Notes under the pieces: generated by a model | Database searches by the model: none | The model's input: the letters and a program-made list of their open reading frames with translations, nothing else | What the model was told of the DNA's origin: nothing | Translations under genes and position numbers: made by a program | Shown: positions 54,299 through 63,143 of the stretch, in pieces | Position numbering within the stretch: position 1 is the first letter of the stretch | Layout: each line of letters starts with the position of its first letter | Assembly (NCBI GenBank): GCA_947498455.1 | Contig: CANMKK010000007.1 | Span: 62,001-126,000, forward strand | DNA: 64,000 bases | Reading direction: 5' to 3' | From: an uncultured Aquimarina sp. | Lineage (GTDB): Bacteria; Bacteroidota; Bacteroidia; Flavobacteriales; Flavobacteriaceae

Positions 54299-56902
54299 AT
54301 GAAAAAAATTACACATTTATTTGTTGTAATGCTTCTGATAGCAACAGGGCAAACCTTTGCTCAAAGCATTGTAATGGGAACAATATTTGATTCTGAATCC
54401 AATGCCCCATTACCTGGAGCAAACATCGTAGAATCCCGTACTAAGAATGGTACTACATCAGATTTCGATGGTAAATTTTCTCTTGAGGTTACTAGTCCGA
54501 CTGGGGTAATTAATATTTCTTATGTCGGATTTGGTTCGCAAAACATTCCCTATGATGTAACTAATGGAAATATAGATTTAGGAACTATTGTCTTATCTCT
54601 AGATAATTCGTTAGAAGAAATTATCATAGTCGGTACAGGAATAGTTGATTTAGCAGAGGACAGAAAAACTCCTATTGCTGTTTCTACTATTAAAGGAGAA
54701 GATATTCAATTAAAAGCAGCTGGTAATGTTGAGTTTACAGAAACAATGAAAAACACTCCTTCTGTTTACGTTTCTAACCAAGCCGGAGGTTTTGGTGATA
54801 GTCAGATTTTCTTAAGAGGATTTGACAATACAAACACAGCGGTTTTATTAAATGGTCAACCGATTAATAGCCCGGAAGATGGTAGAATCTATTGGTCAAA
54901 TTGGGCCGGAATGTCTGATGTAGCGAATGCTGTTCAGGTACAACGTGGTCTAGGATCCTCTAAGCTTGCTATTTCATCCGTAGGAGGAACTATAAATATT
55001 ATTTCCAAAACTACAGATCAGAAAAAAGGAGGCTATGCAAGGTTATTAGGAGGTAATGATAGTTATGCCAAAAGTACACTTAGCTATAATAGTGGTTTAA
55101 GTGATAGCGGTTGGGCTTTCTCTGTTTTGTTAGACTATTGGCAAGCGCATAGAAAATTTGCTGAAGGTACTGCAGGTCAAGGACAAAATTATTTGTTCTC
55201 TGTAGGTTATAAGCCTGATGAACGTAATACATTTAATTTCTTAGTAACTGGAGCTCCACAAATGCATGAGCAAAATTTCTCTCAAGATTTAGAAGTGTAT
55301 GAAGAATTTGGAGAAAAACAGAACAGAAACTCTGGTTTCTTAAATGGCGAACGATATACTGAAAGAAGAAATTACTATCACAAACCTGTAGCAAATTTAA
55401 ACTGGGATTTTGACATTAATGACCAATTAGATCTATCCACAGTCGTATATGCTTCTTGGGGACGTGGTGGTGGAACCGGTGGACTTGGTAGAGGACGAGT
55501 TAGAGTCAACAACAACAATAATGATAATATCGATTTTGATCAAATCGTAGAGAACAACATAGGATCTTCAGATGGTAATGGATTTGGAAATTTTGGATCA
55601 TCATATATAAGAAGATCTTCTGTCAACAACCATAATTGGTATGGGTTGCTATCTAATTTAACTATTGAATTAGAGCAAAATTGGGCTTTTAATTTAGGTC
55701 TTGATGGACGATTATATCACGGGGATCATTTTAGACAAGTAAACGATTTATTAGGACTTTCAGGATTTTTAGACAACTATAGAACAGACAGACCGGATGA
55801 TTATGTGTTTACAGAAGAATTTGATGCAAACCCTTGGGCCGCCTTATTTGACTTTGCCGATGAGGATAACCGTACACAGTTTGATTATTCTGAAGATATT
55901 AACTATTTAGGTGGTTTTGGTCAGGCAGAATACTCCACTGATAAATTTGCGGTATTCTTTCAGGGTGCCTTATCTACCCAATCATACCAAAGAGAAGGTC
56001 GATTTGTAGGAACCGGAAATGGTTTAGGAAAATCTGAAAAGCTTAATAAAGTAGGATATAATGTAAAAGGAGGAGTATCTTATAATATCACTCAACAACA
56101 TATAATCTTTGCTAATGCCGGGTACTTTTCACGTCAACCTTTCTTAGATAACATATTCGTAGATATAAGAAATTCTAATGATCTTGTAGAACCAGAAATT
56201 GATAATGAAGAAATTACTGGGTTTGAAGCTGGATATCGCTTTAGAGGAAAGAACTTTGCTGTAAATATCGACGTTTATAAAACTGAATGGGCAAATCGTT
56301 TCCTAAACACTTTTGGACCTGAACAAGATAATGGAGATTTTACAACCTATAGACTTACTGGTGTTGGACAAATTCATCAAGGATTAGAATTCGATTTTGA
56401 ATACAGACCAGATGGAGGAAAATGGAAATTAAAGGGCTACGGATCTATTGGTAACTGGGAATTTGATGGAAAATCTCCTTTTACCCTAACAAATGACCAA
56501 ACTGCAACTATTATAAACTCTGGTAATATTGATTTAACAGGAACAAAAGTAGGTAATGCACCTCAAACCTCTTTCGGTATCAATGGTTACTTTGATATTT
56601 TAACCAACTTATCCGCTGATGTCGATTACAATATTTATACAGATCTATATGGTTTTGTAGATCCTGCTGATGTTGCACAAGCAGCTTTTGATGAAGAAGT
56701 TTATCAAGCAGACAGATTGCCATCATATGACCTTGTCGATATAGGTGTTACTTATAAATTTTATTTCGGTGACGATAAACTTACGCTTAGAGGAAATATT
56801 AAGAATTTATTCAATTCTTCTTATATAAACCAATTAGACTCTTTTGGATACTACTTAGGCATTGGAAGAACCTGGAATGCTAGTCTAAGTTATAAATTCT
56901 AA
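54299..56902 (+). CDS. TonB-dependent outer-membrane receptor with carboxypeptidase-like N domain
   Basis: The 867-residue product has a signal peptide (LFVVMLLIATGQTFAQ), an N-terminal carboxypeptidase regulatory-like beta domain (VMGTIFDSESNAPLPGANI, then GTTSDFDGKFSLEV), a plug (DSQIFLRGFDNTNTAVLLNGQPINSPEDG) and a long barrel ending NASLSYKF, with terminal Phe. In Bacteroidota such receptors import iron chelates, vitamins or glycans. No SusD-like partner is adjacent, so glycan import is less likely and an iron or small-ligand role more so, but the ligand is unknown. Its terminator follows directly. Confidence 0.93.
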   Translation: MKKITHLFVVMLLIATGQTFAQSIVMGTIFDSESNAPLPGANIVESRTKNGTTSDFDGKFSLEVTSPTGVINISYVGFGSQNIPYDVTNGNIDLGTIVLSLDNSLEEIIIVGTGIVDLAEDRKTPIAVSTIKGEDIQLKAAGNVEFTETMKNTPSVYVSNQAGGFGDSQIFLRGFDNTNTAVLLNGQPINSPEDGRIYWSNWAGMSDVANAVQVQRGLGSSKLAISSVGGTINIISKTTDQKKGGYARLLGGNDSYAKSTLSYNSGLSDSGWAFSVLLDYWQAHRKFAEGTAGQGQNYLFSVGYKPDERNTFNFLVTGAPQMHEQNFSQDLEVYEEFGEKQNRNSGFLNGERYTERRNYYHKPVANLNWDFDINDQLDLSTVVYASWGRGGGTGGLGRGRVRVNNNNNDNIDFDQIVENNIGSSDGNGFGNFGSSYIRRSSVNNHNWYGLLSNLTIELEQNWAFNLGLDGRLYHGDHFRQVNDLLGLSGFLDNYRTDRPDDYVFTEEFDANPWAALFDFADEDNRTQFDYSEDINYLGGFGQAEYSTDKFAVFFQGALSTQSYQREGRFVGTGNGLGKSEKLNKVGYNVKGGVSYNITQQHIIFANAGYFSRQPFLDNIFVDIRNSNDLVEPEIDNEEITGFEAGYRFRGKNFAVNIDVYKTEWANRFLNTFGPEQDNGDFTTYRLTGVGQIHQGLEFDFEYRPDGGKWKLKGYGSIGNWEFDGKSPFTLTNDQTATIINSGNIDLTGTKVGNAPQTSFGINGYFDILTNLSADVDYNIYTDLYGFVDPADVAQAAFDEEVYQADRLPSYDLVDIGVTYKFYFGDDKLTLRGNIKNLFNSSYINQLDSFGYYLGIGRTWNASLSYKF

Positions 56903-56927
56903 AATAATATTATTATACAAACTAAAC

Positions 56928-56957
56928 ACCTCACTCAATTTGAGTGAGGTTTTTTTG
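56928..56957 (+). terminator. Terminator after TonB receptor
   Basis: ACCTCACTCA and TGAGTGAGGT form a perfect 10-bp stem followed by a run of T. Confidence 0.85.
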
Positions 56958-56968
56958 TACATTATCTT

Positions 56969-56976
56969 TACCTTTG
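56969..56976 (+). promoter_or_regulatory. Possible -7 promoter box
   Basis: TACCTTTG matches TAnnTTTG and lies 20 bp before the ATG at 56997, just after the terminator of the previous gene. No TTTG is at the -33 distance. Confidence 0.35.
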
Positions 56977-56996
56977 AATAAAATAAACACATCATT

Positions 56997-57434
56997 ATGT
57001 ACGAAGCAATTCAAGTCGTTCACTCTTATTGGGCATATCTCGTTGTTCTTGTTGTCACACTAGCAACTATTAATGCTCTTATTGGTTTTTTTACAAAAAA
57101 AGAATACGGGCCTAAAGATTTTAGAGTTTCTCTTTTTGCCCTAATTGTAACGCATTTACAACTATTAATCGGAATTATAATATTTTTTGTTTCCCCTACA
57201 GTTATGTGGTTTAAAGACATTCCTGTAAAAGATATCATGGGAGATCCATTATTGCGACTCTACAATGTAGAGCATCCCTTAGTTATGATTGTAACAATTG
57301 TTTTTATTACAATGGGATACTCAAAACACAAAAAGAAACTAACCTCTACACCTAAGTTCAAAATACTTGCGATTTTCTACACAATTGCACTCATACTAAT
57401 GTTATCCAGAATACCTTGGGCAAATTGGTTCTAA
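56997..57434 (+). CDS. Four-helix membrane protein with conserved histidines
   Basis: The 145-residue product has four hydrophobic helices (about 12-31, 44-66, 92-108, 122-142). Histidines lie near the membrane faces (VVHSYWAY, VTHLQLLIG, VEHPLVMI), so haem or metal binding as in b-type cytochromes is possible. Proteins of this type in Flavobacteriaceae are often wrongly labelled as ribosomal protein L27; this one is plainly an integral membrane protein. It is a single gene with its own terminator. The function is not known. Confidence 0.75.
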   Translation: MYEAIQVVHSYWAYLVVLVVTLATINALIGFFTKKEYGPKDFRVSLFALIVTHLQLLIGIIIFFVSPTVMWFKDIPVKDIMGDPLLRLYNVEHPLVMIVTIVFITMGYSKHKKKLTSTPKFKILAIFYTIALILMLSRIPWANWF

Positions 57435-57462
57435 GGTTATTTCGAAAAAGACAGTTATATAA

Positions 57463-57498
57463 AAAAGGCTTTAGAACAAAAACTCTAAAGCCTTTTAT
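57463..57498. terminator. Bidirectional terminator
   Basis: AAAAGGCTTTAGA and TCTAAAGCCTTTT form a perfect 13-bp stem between a plus gene and the minus MATE gene; both strands have a T-run after the stem. Confidence 0.85.
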
Positions 57499-57614
57499 AT
57501 ATATATTTCGTAGCACTGCTATGAAAAACAATCACAGCATTGTAATAAAAAGAAAGCAACTTCGCCTCTTATAGCACTTTTTAACTCATAATTGGCATTC
57601 ACCTCCTCCAAAAA

Positions 57615-59021
57615 CTAGACACTAACCGTCTTCCATTTCCCTTTCCTAAACCATATAACACCGATAATCGCAATCAATGCTTCGGCAAGAGTAATAGCTA
57701 ATAACACTCCTATTACCCCCCAATTAAACACTAAGGCTGCAACATATGCAAATGGAAGTTGAAATACCCAAAAACAAAAGAAATTAATAATTGTTGGTGT
57801 TTTAGTATCTCCAGCACCATTAAATGATTGTATCACGACCATTCCATACGCATAGAACACATAACCAGCCGCGATAATACGCAAACTCAATGCTCCGTAT
57901 TCCACAACATTAGGCTGATCGCTAAAAATTCTCAATATAGCCTCGGCGAAAACAAAATAAAATACGGAAACAACTCCCATAAAATAAGCATTATATTTTC
58001 CGGTTTTCCATACAGATTGTTCTGCACGCCCTGGTTTTTTAGCGCCTAAATTTTGGCCTACTAAAGTTGCAGCGGCATTGCTCATTCCCCAAGAGGGCAT
58101 TAACGTAAACATTAATACCCTGATCGCTATCGTATATCCTGCCAATACTTCACTACCGAACTCAGCCATAATACGCATTAAAAACACCCAACTAGAGGTA
58201 CCAATTATAAATTGGCCAATACCTCCTAATGATACTTTAATTAAATTTGTCATAGTAGCAGCACGAAAAACAATATCCTTTATGGTCACTCTAATTTTAC
58301 TCCAACCGTAAAAAAGGATCATAAGTTGTAATAAAACTGCACTTCCTCTTCCGATTGTTGTAGCGATTGCAGCACCTTGAACTCCAAAACTTGGAATTGG
58401 ACCTAATCCAAAAATAAAAATAGGATCCAGAATGATATTTAATAAATTAGAGAATATCAGCACTTTCATAGCAACAGAAGCATCTCCTGCTCCACGAAAA
58501 ACAGCATTTATAAGGAATAATAACATAATTGTTATATTTCCTCCTAACAACACTTGTGTATACCCGTATCCCTCATCTATAAGTCCTTGTTCAGCCCCCA
58601 TAAGTGCAAGAATTTCTTTTGGAAAAAGAATGCCAACTATACTTATGATGATGGCTATAGCGGTCCCTAAAAAAATAGATTGTACCGCTGCTTGGGAAGC
58701 TCCATTAATATCTTTTTCTCCTACTCTACGTGCTACTATGGCCGTAACTCCCATACTCAAACCAATAGCCACTGCATAGACCAATGTTAATACGGATTCT
58801 GTTAATCCTACTGTAGCAATGGCATTTGCACTTAAACTAGAAACAAAATAAGCATCTACTAGAGCAAAGATTGATTCCATCATCATTTCTAGAATCATCG
58901 GGATTGCAAGCATAAAGACTGCTTTACGAATGCTACCTGAAGTAAATTCTTGTTCTTTACCAGTTACCGCAATTTTAAAATAAGAAAAAAGTTTAGTGAG
59001 TGTATATTTATTTTGTGTCAT
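57615..59021 (-). CDS. MATE family efflux transporter
   Basis: This 468-residue transporter has twelve predicted helices and exports cationic compounds or drugs in exchange for Na+ or H+. It shows the two homologous halves, the first starting at FMLAIPMILEMMMESIFALVDAYFVS (about 31) and the second with GQFIIGTSSWVFLMRIM (about 262); GLTESVLTLVYAVAIGLSMG follows the first helix. The N-terminal 28 residues (LFSYFKIAVTGKEQEFTSG) are a longer cytosolic lead than in NorM. The subgroup looks like DinF/NorM-like proteins of Bacteroidota; substrate is unknown. Confidence 0.93.
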   Translation of the reverse strand: MTQNKYTLTKLFSYFKIAVTGKEQEFTSGSIRKAVFMLAIPMILEMMMESIFALVDAYFVSSLSANAIATVGLTESVLTLVYAVAIGLSMGVTAIVARRVGEKDINGASQAAVQSIFLGTAIAIIISIVGILFPKEILALMGAEQGLIDEGYGYTQVLLGGNITIMLLFLINAVFRGAGDASVAMKVLIFSNLLNIILDPIFIFGLGPIPSFGVQGAAIATTIGRGSAVLLQLMILFYGWSKIRVTIKDIVFRAATMTNLIKVSLGGIGQFIIGTSSWVFLMRIMAEFGSEVLAGYTIAIRVLMFTLMPSWGMSNAAATLVGQNLGAKKPGRAEQSVWKTGKYNAYFMGVVSVFYFVFAEAILRIFSDQPNVVEYGALSLRIIAAGYVFYAYGMVVIQSFNGAGDTKTPTIINFFCFWVFQLPFAYVAALVFNWGVIGVLLAITLAEALIAIIGVIWFRKGKWKTVSV

Positions 59022-59274
59022 GATCTATCAAGAATTATATTTTTAAAAAAAAACTATAAGAAAATACCCCAAAGAAGTAGAGCGCTACTTTAGCATGTTT
59101 TATACCAGAACCGGTATTTCGAAACGTATTTTCATAATTCTTATAACTTCATAATAACACAAATATCTATTATTTTTTTCGAACAACAAAAAGAAAATCA
59201 ACAACCTTAGGGCAAACTCAAGAGGTATGTTTTCTAAACCATCGTTCTCTTTTCAAGACCAGTTATAGGGAATT

Positions 59275-59343
59275 ATACAATTTATGTATAAGGAGTTTGA
59301 ATTATTTTGAACTACATGGGAAAGTTTTATGCGTAAATCGTAT
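59275..59343 (+). repeat. Palindromic element A, internally deleted copy 4 (69 bp)
   Basis: The left end (ATACAATTTATG, then AGTTTGAATTATTTTG) and the right end (AAAGTTTTATGCGTAAATCGTAT) match copy 1 in the same orientation, while about 115 bp of the centre is missing. This is the pattern expected for a deletion derivative. Confidence 0.7.
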
Positions 59344-59466
59344 TAATCACTATACGAGGAACCAAAATCTAAAAAAAGCTCCTAATTACAAATAAAAAAC
59401 CCATATAAATTTATGAGATATTACTCTTCTTTCTTTCCCTTCATTCATTTACACACAATAATTGGC

Positions 59467-59498
59467 ATTAAATTTGTTAATAATTTAACAAATTTAAT
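59467..59498. promoter_or_regulatory. Perfect AT-rich palindrome, 14-bp arms
   Basis: ATTAAATTTGTTAA and its exact complement TTAACAAATTTAAT are separated by TAAT. It lies 235 bp upstream of the small T9SS gene. It could be an operator; no evidence beyond symmetry. Confidence 0.35.
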
Positions 59499-59732
59499 AT
59501 CCCTAAAATATAGTTTTATAGTCCTTAGTATACTAAAAAACAGAAACTAACTTTCGGGTTTTTAAGTACTTTAAAAATTCCAAAAGGAAAAAGTTATTAT
59601 AAGAAGTGGTAAAACCATAACCCATTAAATATGAAACCTTTTTAGGCCTTATTTAACACATAAAAAAGATCTTTTATAACTCAATTTTTAAATTATTATT
59701 GTATTTTTATCATCCCAAAATAAACTTGCTGT

Positions 59733-60074
59733 ATGAAAAAAATTTACTTACTACTAATATTTATTGGTATCCTATGTTTCTCCTTCACTTTAGAAGTTAG
59801 AGCTCAACAGTCTTCGACATATACCGATACCAAAGACAAAGAAATTGAACAGGTACAAATATTCCCTAATCCTGTAAATGGAAATAAACTTTATATAACA
59901 TCTCAATCAGGTAAATCCAAACAGGTTTCTGTACATACCGCATTAGGTGAACGTATATTTTTCAAGGTGTTAACTACGAATGAATTAGATATTTCTTCTT
60001 TACCACCAGGTGTTTATATACTGCGAATCAAAATAGGTGAAAAACGATTTACAAATAAACTTATTCGCGTATAA
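59733..60074 (+). CDS. Mini T9SS protein: signal peptide plus sorting domain
   Basis: The 113-residue product has a signal peptide (IYLLLIFIGILCFSFTLEVRAQ), a short polar linker (QSSTYTDTKDKEIE) and then a complete type A C-terminal sorting domain from VQIFPNPVNGNKLYI to the end (FTNKLIRV), including LPPGVYILRIKIGEKRF. There is no cargo domain. Such a protein could be a surface peptide, a decoy or saturator for the T9SS sortase, or a remnant of a bigger gene. The gene at 60196 lies 121 bp downstream in the same direction and also has this domain. Confidence 0.75.
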   Translation: MKKIYLLLIFIGILCFSFTLEVRAQQSSTYTDTKDKEIEQVQIFPNPVNGNKLYITSQSGKSKQVSVHTALGERIFFKVLTTNELDISSLPPGVYILRIKIGEKRFTNKLIRV

Positions 60075-60195
60075 TAACACTAGTTTTTCTAACGGTTATC
60101 TTTTAGTTAATTATACATTTCTGACTTTAGACTTGTTGTAAGCCTTCATATATTTATGGTTTAAACACCTTAATTACAACAAATTATTTCAAGTC

Positions 60196-61992
60196 ATGAA
60201 AAAAATCACTTTATTATTTTTATTTCTAATTATTGCAGCTGTTTCTAATGGACAAACAACTTTAGCAGCTCAAGATTTCGAAGGAGCAGGTTCTGATAAT
60301 TGGAGTTACACTGCCACTCCTTCAGCGTATAGTGAAGCTGGTGATACTGACATCTGGATAATATCTACTTCTGTAGGATCCATCAGTTCAGCACAAAATA
60401 CAACAAGTTTTTGGGGTATAAGGGATATTGAAAATTCAGGTTCTGGCGGCACAACTGAACATACATTAGCTTTTGCTAATATAGACGTTTCCGGACAAAC
60501 TGACTTACTAGTATCTTTTTATTACAATGCAGTAGGATATGAAAATTCTGATTATTTGAGAATAGAATTTTTCTTCGATAATATAAGTCAAGGAGAAGAG
60601 GAGTTAAGTAAAAACACATCTAACTGGGAACTTTACAGTAAAGCAATCCCAAATGGAACTTCACAAGTAAGATTTACATTCAAAGCCAAACAAAATGGGG
60701 GTTCAGATTATGGAGGGCTAGATAATATAAAATTAGAATCAGGAGCTAATACAAATCCATCTCTAACAATCGATTCCCCAGCAGAAGGAGCTAATATCCC
60801 TGTAAATTCGAATGGTATAGATATAAATTTTTCCATGCTTAATTACACCGTTTCAGGAGACAACGGCTCAGGCACAAGTGATAATTCAGGAGATGGTTAT
60901 ATAACTTATACAATAGACAGTGGATCCGCAGTAAATAAGTTCGATACAAATACCATTAATCTTACAGGTCTTTCAGATGGTGCTCATACAGTCCTTATTA
61001 ATTTGGTTGACAATAACGGGAACCCTATTATGCCCGCTACAAGTTCGACTGTAAATTTCTCTACTTTTAATACAGTTCAATCTTTACCTTTAAATGAACA
61101 GTTTGACTATAACACAGGACAAAATCTTGGTGACCAAAACAATTGGAGCAATAATAACTCAGGAGATGAGGTATTAATAACTTCTGGAAGCCTTACTTAT
61201 CCGGGTTTGGATTCAAATACAGGAAACTCTGTTTCTTTTGATGGATCTGGAACCGACCCATCCATTGAATTTACAGAAACGTCTTCAGGGGCAATATATT
61301 CCTCATTCATTTTCAGAATAACAGATGTTGCTAATTTCACAAATGTAGATGGGGGTTATTTTGCCGTATTACAAAATATTTCAGGAGGCTTTGAATCTAG
61401 AATATGGCTTAAACCTAGCACAACAACAAATGATTTTGTAATAGGAATAAGTACTGGAAGTACGGCCACTCAATTTACAACGACAACCTATTCCATTGAC
61501 ACAGATATCTTTATTGTATTTAATTACGACCTTTCTAGTGGAACTACTAATTTATGGGTAAATACCGATACAGGGATATCCGAACCAATAGCATTATTAT
61601 CAGAAACTGAAATGACCGCTGCAACGTCATTGAGTAAGTTTTTAATAAGACAAGACAGTTCTTCTGAGACGCCTTCTATGATAATTGATGAACTAAAAAT
61701 TGGAACTAGCTGGACAGATGTTACAGCTCAAACTCTTAATACAGTAGATTTCATTACAGAAAACAACAAATTTAAGACCTATCCTAACCCTATTACTAAC
61801 GGTATTATTAATTTCTCAGGAATAAATGATCAAACGGAAATTAAAATTATCAATGCTCTTGGGGAGCAAGTATATAATAAAAAACTTACTTCGAATAATC
61901 TTAATGTATCCAATCTATCACCTGGTATATATTTCGTACAGTTATTCGAGAGTATAAATAAGATTGGAATTCAAAAGATAATCATTAAATAG
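60196..61992 (+). CDS. T9SS-secreted multi-domain protein without enzyme domain
   Basis: The 598-residue product has a signal peptide (LLFLFLIIAAVSNGQ) and a jelly-roll domain of MAM-like type (about 25-190, with GGLDNIKLESG). An Ig-like segment (TIDSPAEGANIPVN to VNFSTFN) and a second lectin or LamG-like domain (about 295-510; MIIDELKIGTSW) come next, and a type A sorting domain (KTYPNPITNGIINFSG to KIIIK) closes it. These modules usually flank a catalytic domain such as a nuclease in Bacteroidota, but none is present here. Binding to polymer or cell surface is inferred. Confidence 0.8.
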   Translation: MKKITLLFLFLIIAAVSNGQTTLAAQDFEGAGSDNWSYTATPSAYSEAGDTDIWIISTSVGSISSAQNTTSFWGIRDIENSGSGGTTEHTLAFANIDVSGQTDLLVSFYYNAVGYENSDYLRIEFFFDNISQGEEELSKNTSNWELYSKAIPNGTSQVRFTFKAKQNGGSDYGGLDNIKLESGANTNPSLTIDSPAEGANIPVNSNGIDINFSMLNYTVSGDNGSGTSDNSGDGYITYTIDSGSAVNKFDTNTINLTGLSDGAHTVLINLVDNNGNPIMPATSSTVNFSTFNTVQSLPLNEQFDYNTGQNLGDQNNWSNNNSGDEVLITSGSLTYPGLDSNTGNSVSFDGSGTDPSIEFTETSSGAIYSSFIFRITDVANFTNVDGGYFAVLQNISGGFESRIWLKPSTTTNDFVIGISTGSTATQFTTTTYSIDTDIFIVFNYDLSSGTTNLWVNTDTGISEPIALLSETEMTAATSLSKFLIRQDSSSETPSMIIDELKIGTSWTDVTAQTLNTVDFITENNKFKTYPNPITNGIINFSGINDQTEIKIINALGEQVYNKKLTSNNLNVSNLSPGIYFVQLFESINKIGIQKIIIK

Positions 61993-62005
61993 CTCCTTAT
62001 TTCAA

Positions 62006-62081
62006 TTTAACCATAATACTTCTGGTTAAAACTTGTTCATTTTTCGTTTTACCTGAGATGTTTTATAATCAAATTGGTATT
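62006..62081. repeat. Repeat family B, copy 3
   Basis: The sequence from TTTAACCATAATACTTCT to CAAATTGGTATTA is nearly identical to 6838-6915, with only a few substitutions. It lies right after the T9SS gene stop. Confidence 0.75.
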
Positions 62082-62095
62082 ATAACTTAATATTT

Positions 62096-62127
62096 AAAAA
62101 CACTCTCTTTAAAGGGAGTGTTTTTTT
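62096..62127 (+). terminator. Terminator after T9SS gene
   Basis: AAAAACACTCTCTTT and AAAGGGAGTGTTTTT form a 15-bp stem with one wobble pair followed by T. Confidence 0.8.
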
Positions 62128-62128
62128 A

Positions 62129-62136
62129 TACCTTTG
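62129..62136 (+). promoter_or_regulatory. Possible -7 promoter box
   Basis: TACCTTTG matches TAnnTTTG and lies 26 bp before the ATG at 62163. The same octamer precedes the gene at 56997. No -33 TTTG was seen. Confidence 0.35.
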
Positions 62137-62162
62137 CCTTAACTAAATTGATCTTTCAATAT

Positions 62163-63143
62163 ATGCTTTCAGAAACTGTTTTTTCTATTGAAAATGAAGA
62201 AGATTTCGAAAAAACGGCCATACGGGTATTTAAGCATCAATATACTAACTGTGCTATATATCAGCGCTTTTGCAACCTGCTAGGAATCACACAAACCTCC
62301 GTAAAAGAGAGTAAGAATATTCCACATTTACCCATAGAGTTTTTTAAATATTCTAAAATCACAAGTACACAATCATCTGTAAAACAAATATTTTCTAGTA
62401 GTGGTACCACTGGCATTATAACCAGTAAACATTATGTAACAGACCTTTCTATTTATGAGAAGAGTTTTAGAAAAGGATTTCAACATTTTTACGGAAATAT
62501 TACAGACTATACTGTATTGGCATTATTACCTTCTTACTTAGAAAGAGAAGGATCTTCTTTAGTGTATATGGTGGATACATTGATCCGGGATAGTCAACAA
62601 CCGAAAAGTGGATTTTATCTTGATGAGCTAGATGATCTGATAACTTCTTTAAAAACTCTAATCAGTCAAAACAAAAAAATCATATTAATAGGCGTCTCAT
62701 TTGCCTTATTAGACTTGATAGAAAAGTATGATATACAATTACATCCAGATACTATTGTAATGGAAACTGGTGGAATGAAGGGGAGAAGAAAAGAAATTAT
62801 TAGGGAGGAGCTACATAAATTGCTTACACAAGGGTTCGGAACACCTCGAATACATAGTGAATATGGAATGACAGAATTACTATCTCAGGCATATTCTAAT
62901 GGTAATGGTATTTTTAACTGCCCTCCTTGGATGCGCGTTTCTGTTCGAGATCCAGAAGATGCATTGACTATTTTAGAGACTGGAAAAACCGGCGGTATCA
63001 ATATTATTGATCTAGCCAATATTAATTCTTGCTCTTTTATTGCTACTCAGGATCTAGGAAAAACATATACCAATGGTAGTTTCGAGGTTCTTGGAAGATT
63101 TGACCATAGTGATATCCGAGGATGTAATTTAATGTCATTATGA
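62163..63143 (+). CDS. LuxE-like acyl-protein synthetase homologue
   Basis: This 326-residue protein belongs to the LuxE/acyl-protein synthetase group of adenylate-forming enzymes. The N-terminal half shows LPIEFFKYSKI and the nucleotide loop FSSSGTTG (about 76-83). The C-terminal half has VMETGGMKGRRKEI and HSEYGMTELLSQAYS, matching the conserved blocks of adenylating enzymes. LuxE itself activates fatty acids for aldehyde formation, but no LuxC or luciferase genes are near, so a fatty acid or lipid transfer role is inferred. The frame is open to 62118, inside the promoter region; the ATG at 62163 (MLSETVFSIENEEDF) is chosen. Its stop overlaps the next ATG. Confidence 0.88.
   Translation: MLSETVFSIENEEDFEKTAIRVFKHQYTNCAIYQRFCNLLGITQTSVKESKNIPHLPIEFFKYSKITSTQSSVKQIFSSSGTTGIITSKHYVTDLSIYEKSFRKGFQHFYGNITDYTVLALLPSYLEREGSSLVYMVDTLIRDSQQPKSGFYLDELDDLITSLKTLISQNKKIILIGVSFALLDLIEKYDIQLHPDTIVMETGGMKGRRKEIIREELHKLLTQGFGTPRIHSEYGMTELLSQAYSNGNGIFNCPPWMRVSVRDPEDALTILETGKTGGINIIDLANINSCSFIATQDLGKTYTNGSFEVLGRFDHSDIRGCNLMSL

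Larger units (their letters stand above)
59022..59732. other. Intergenic region with short element A, 711 bp
   Basis: It holds a shortened copy of palindromic element A (59275-59343) and an AT-rich perfect palindrome (59467-59498). Nothing else was recognised and there is no reading frame of note. Confidence 0.6.

Noticed and set aside
54299..56902. SusC-type glycan importer with a polysaccharide utilisation locus
   Set aside because: No SusD-like gene, glycoside hydrolase or sensor is adjacent, so it is called only a TonB-dependent receptor.
62118..62162. Start of the LuxE-like gene in the terminator region
   Set aside because: The frame would begin inside the terminator stem and before the -7 box; the ATG at 62163 gives a normal N terminus.
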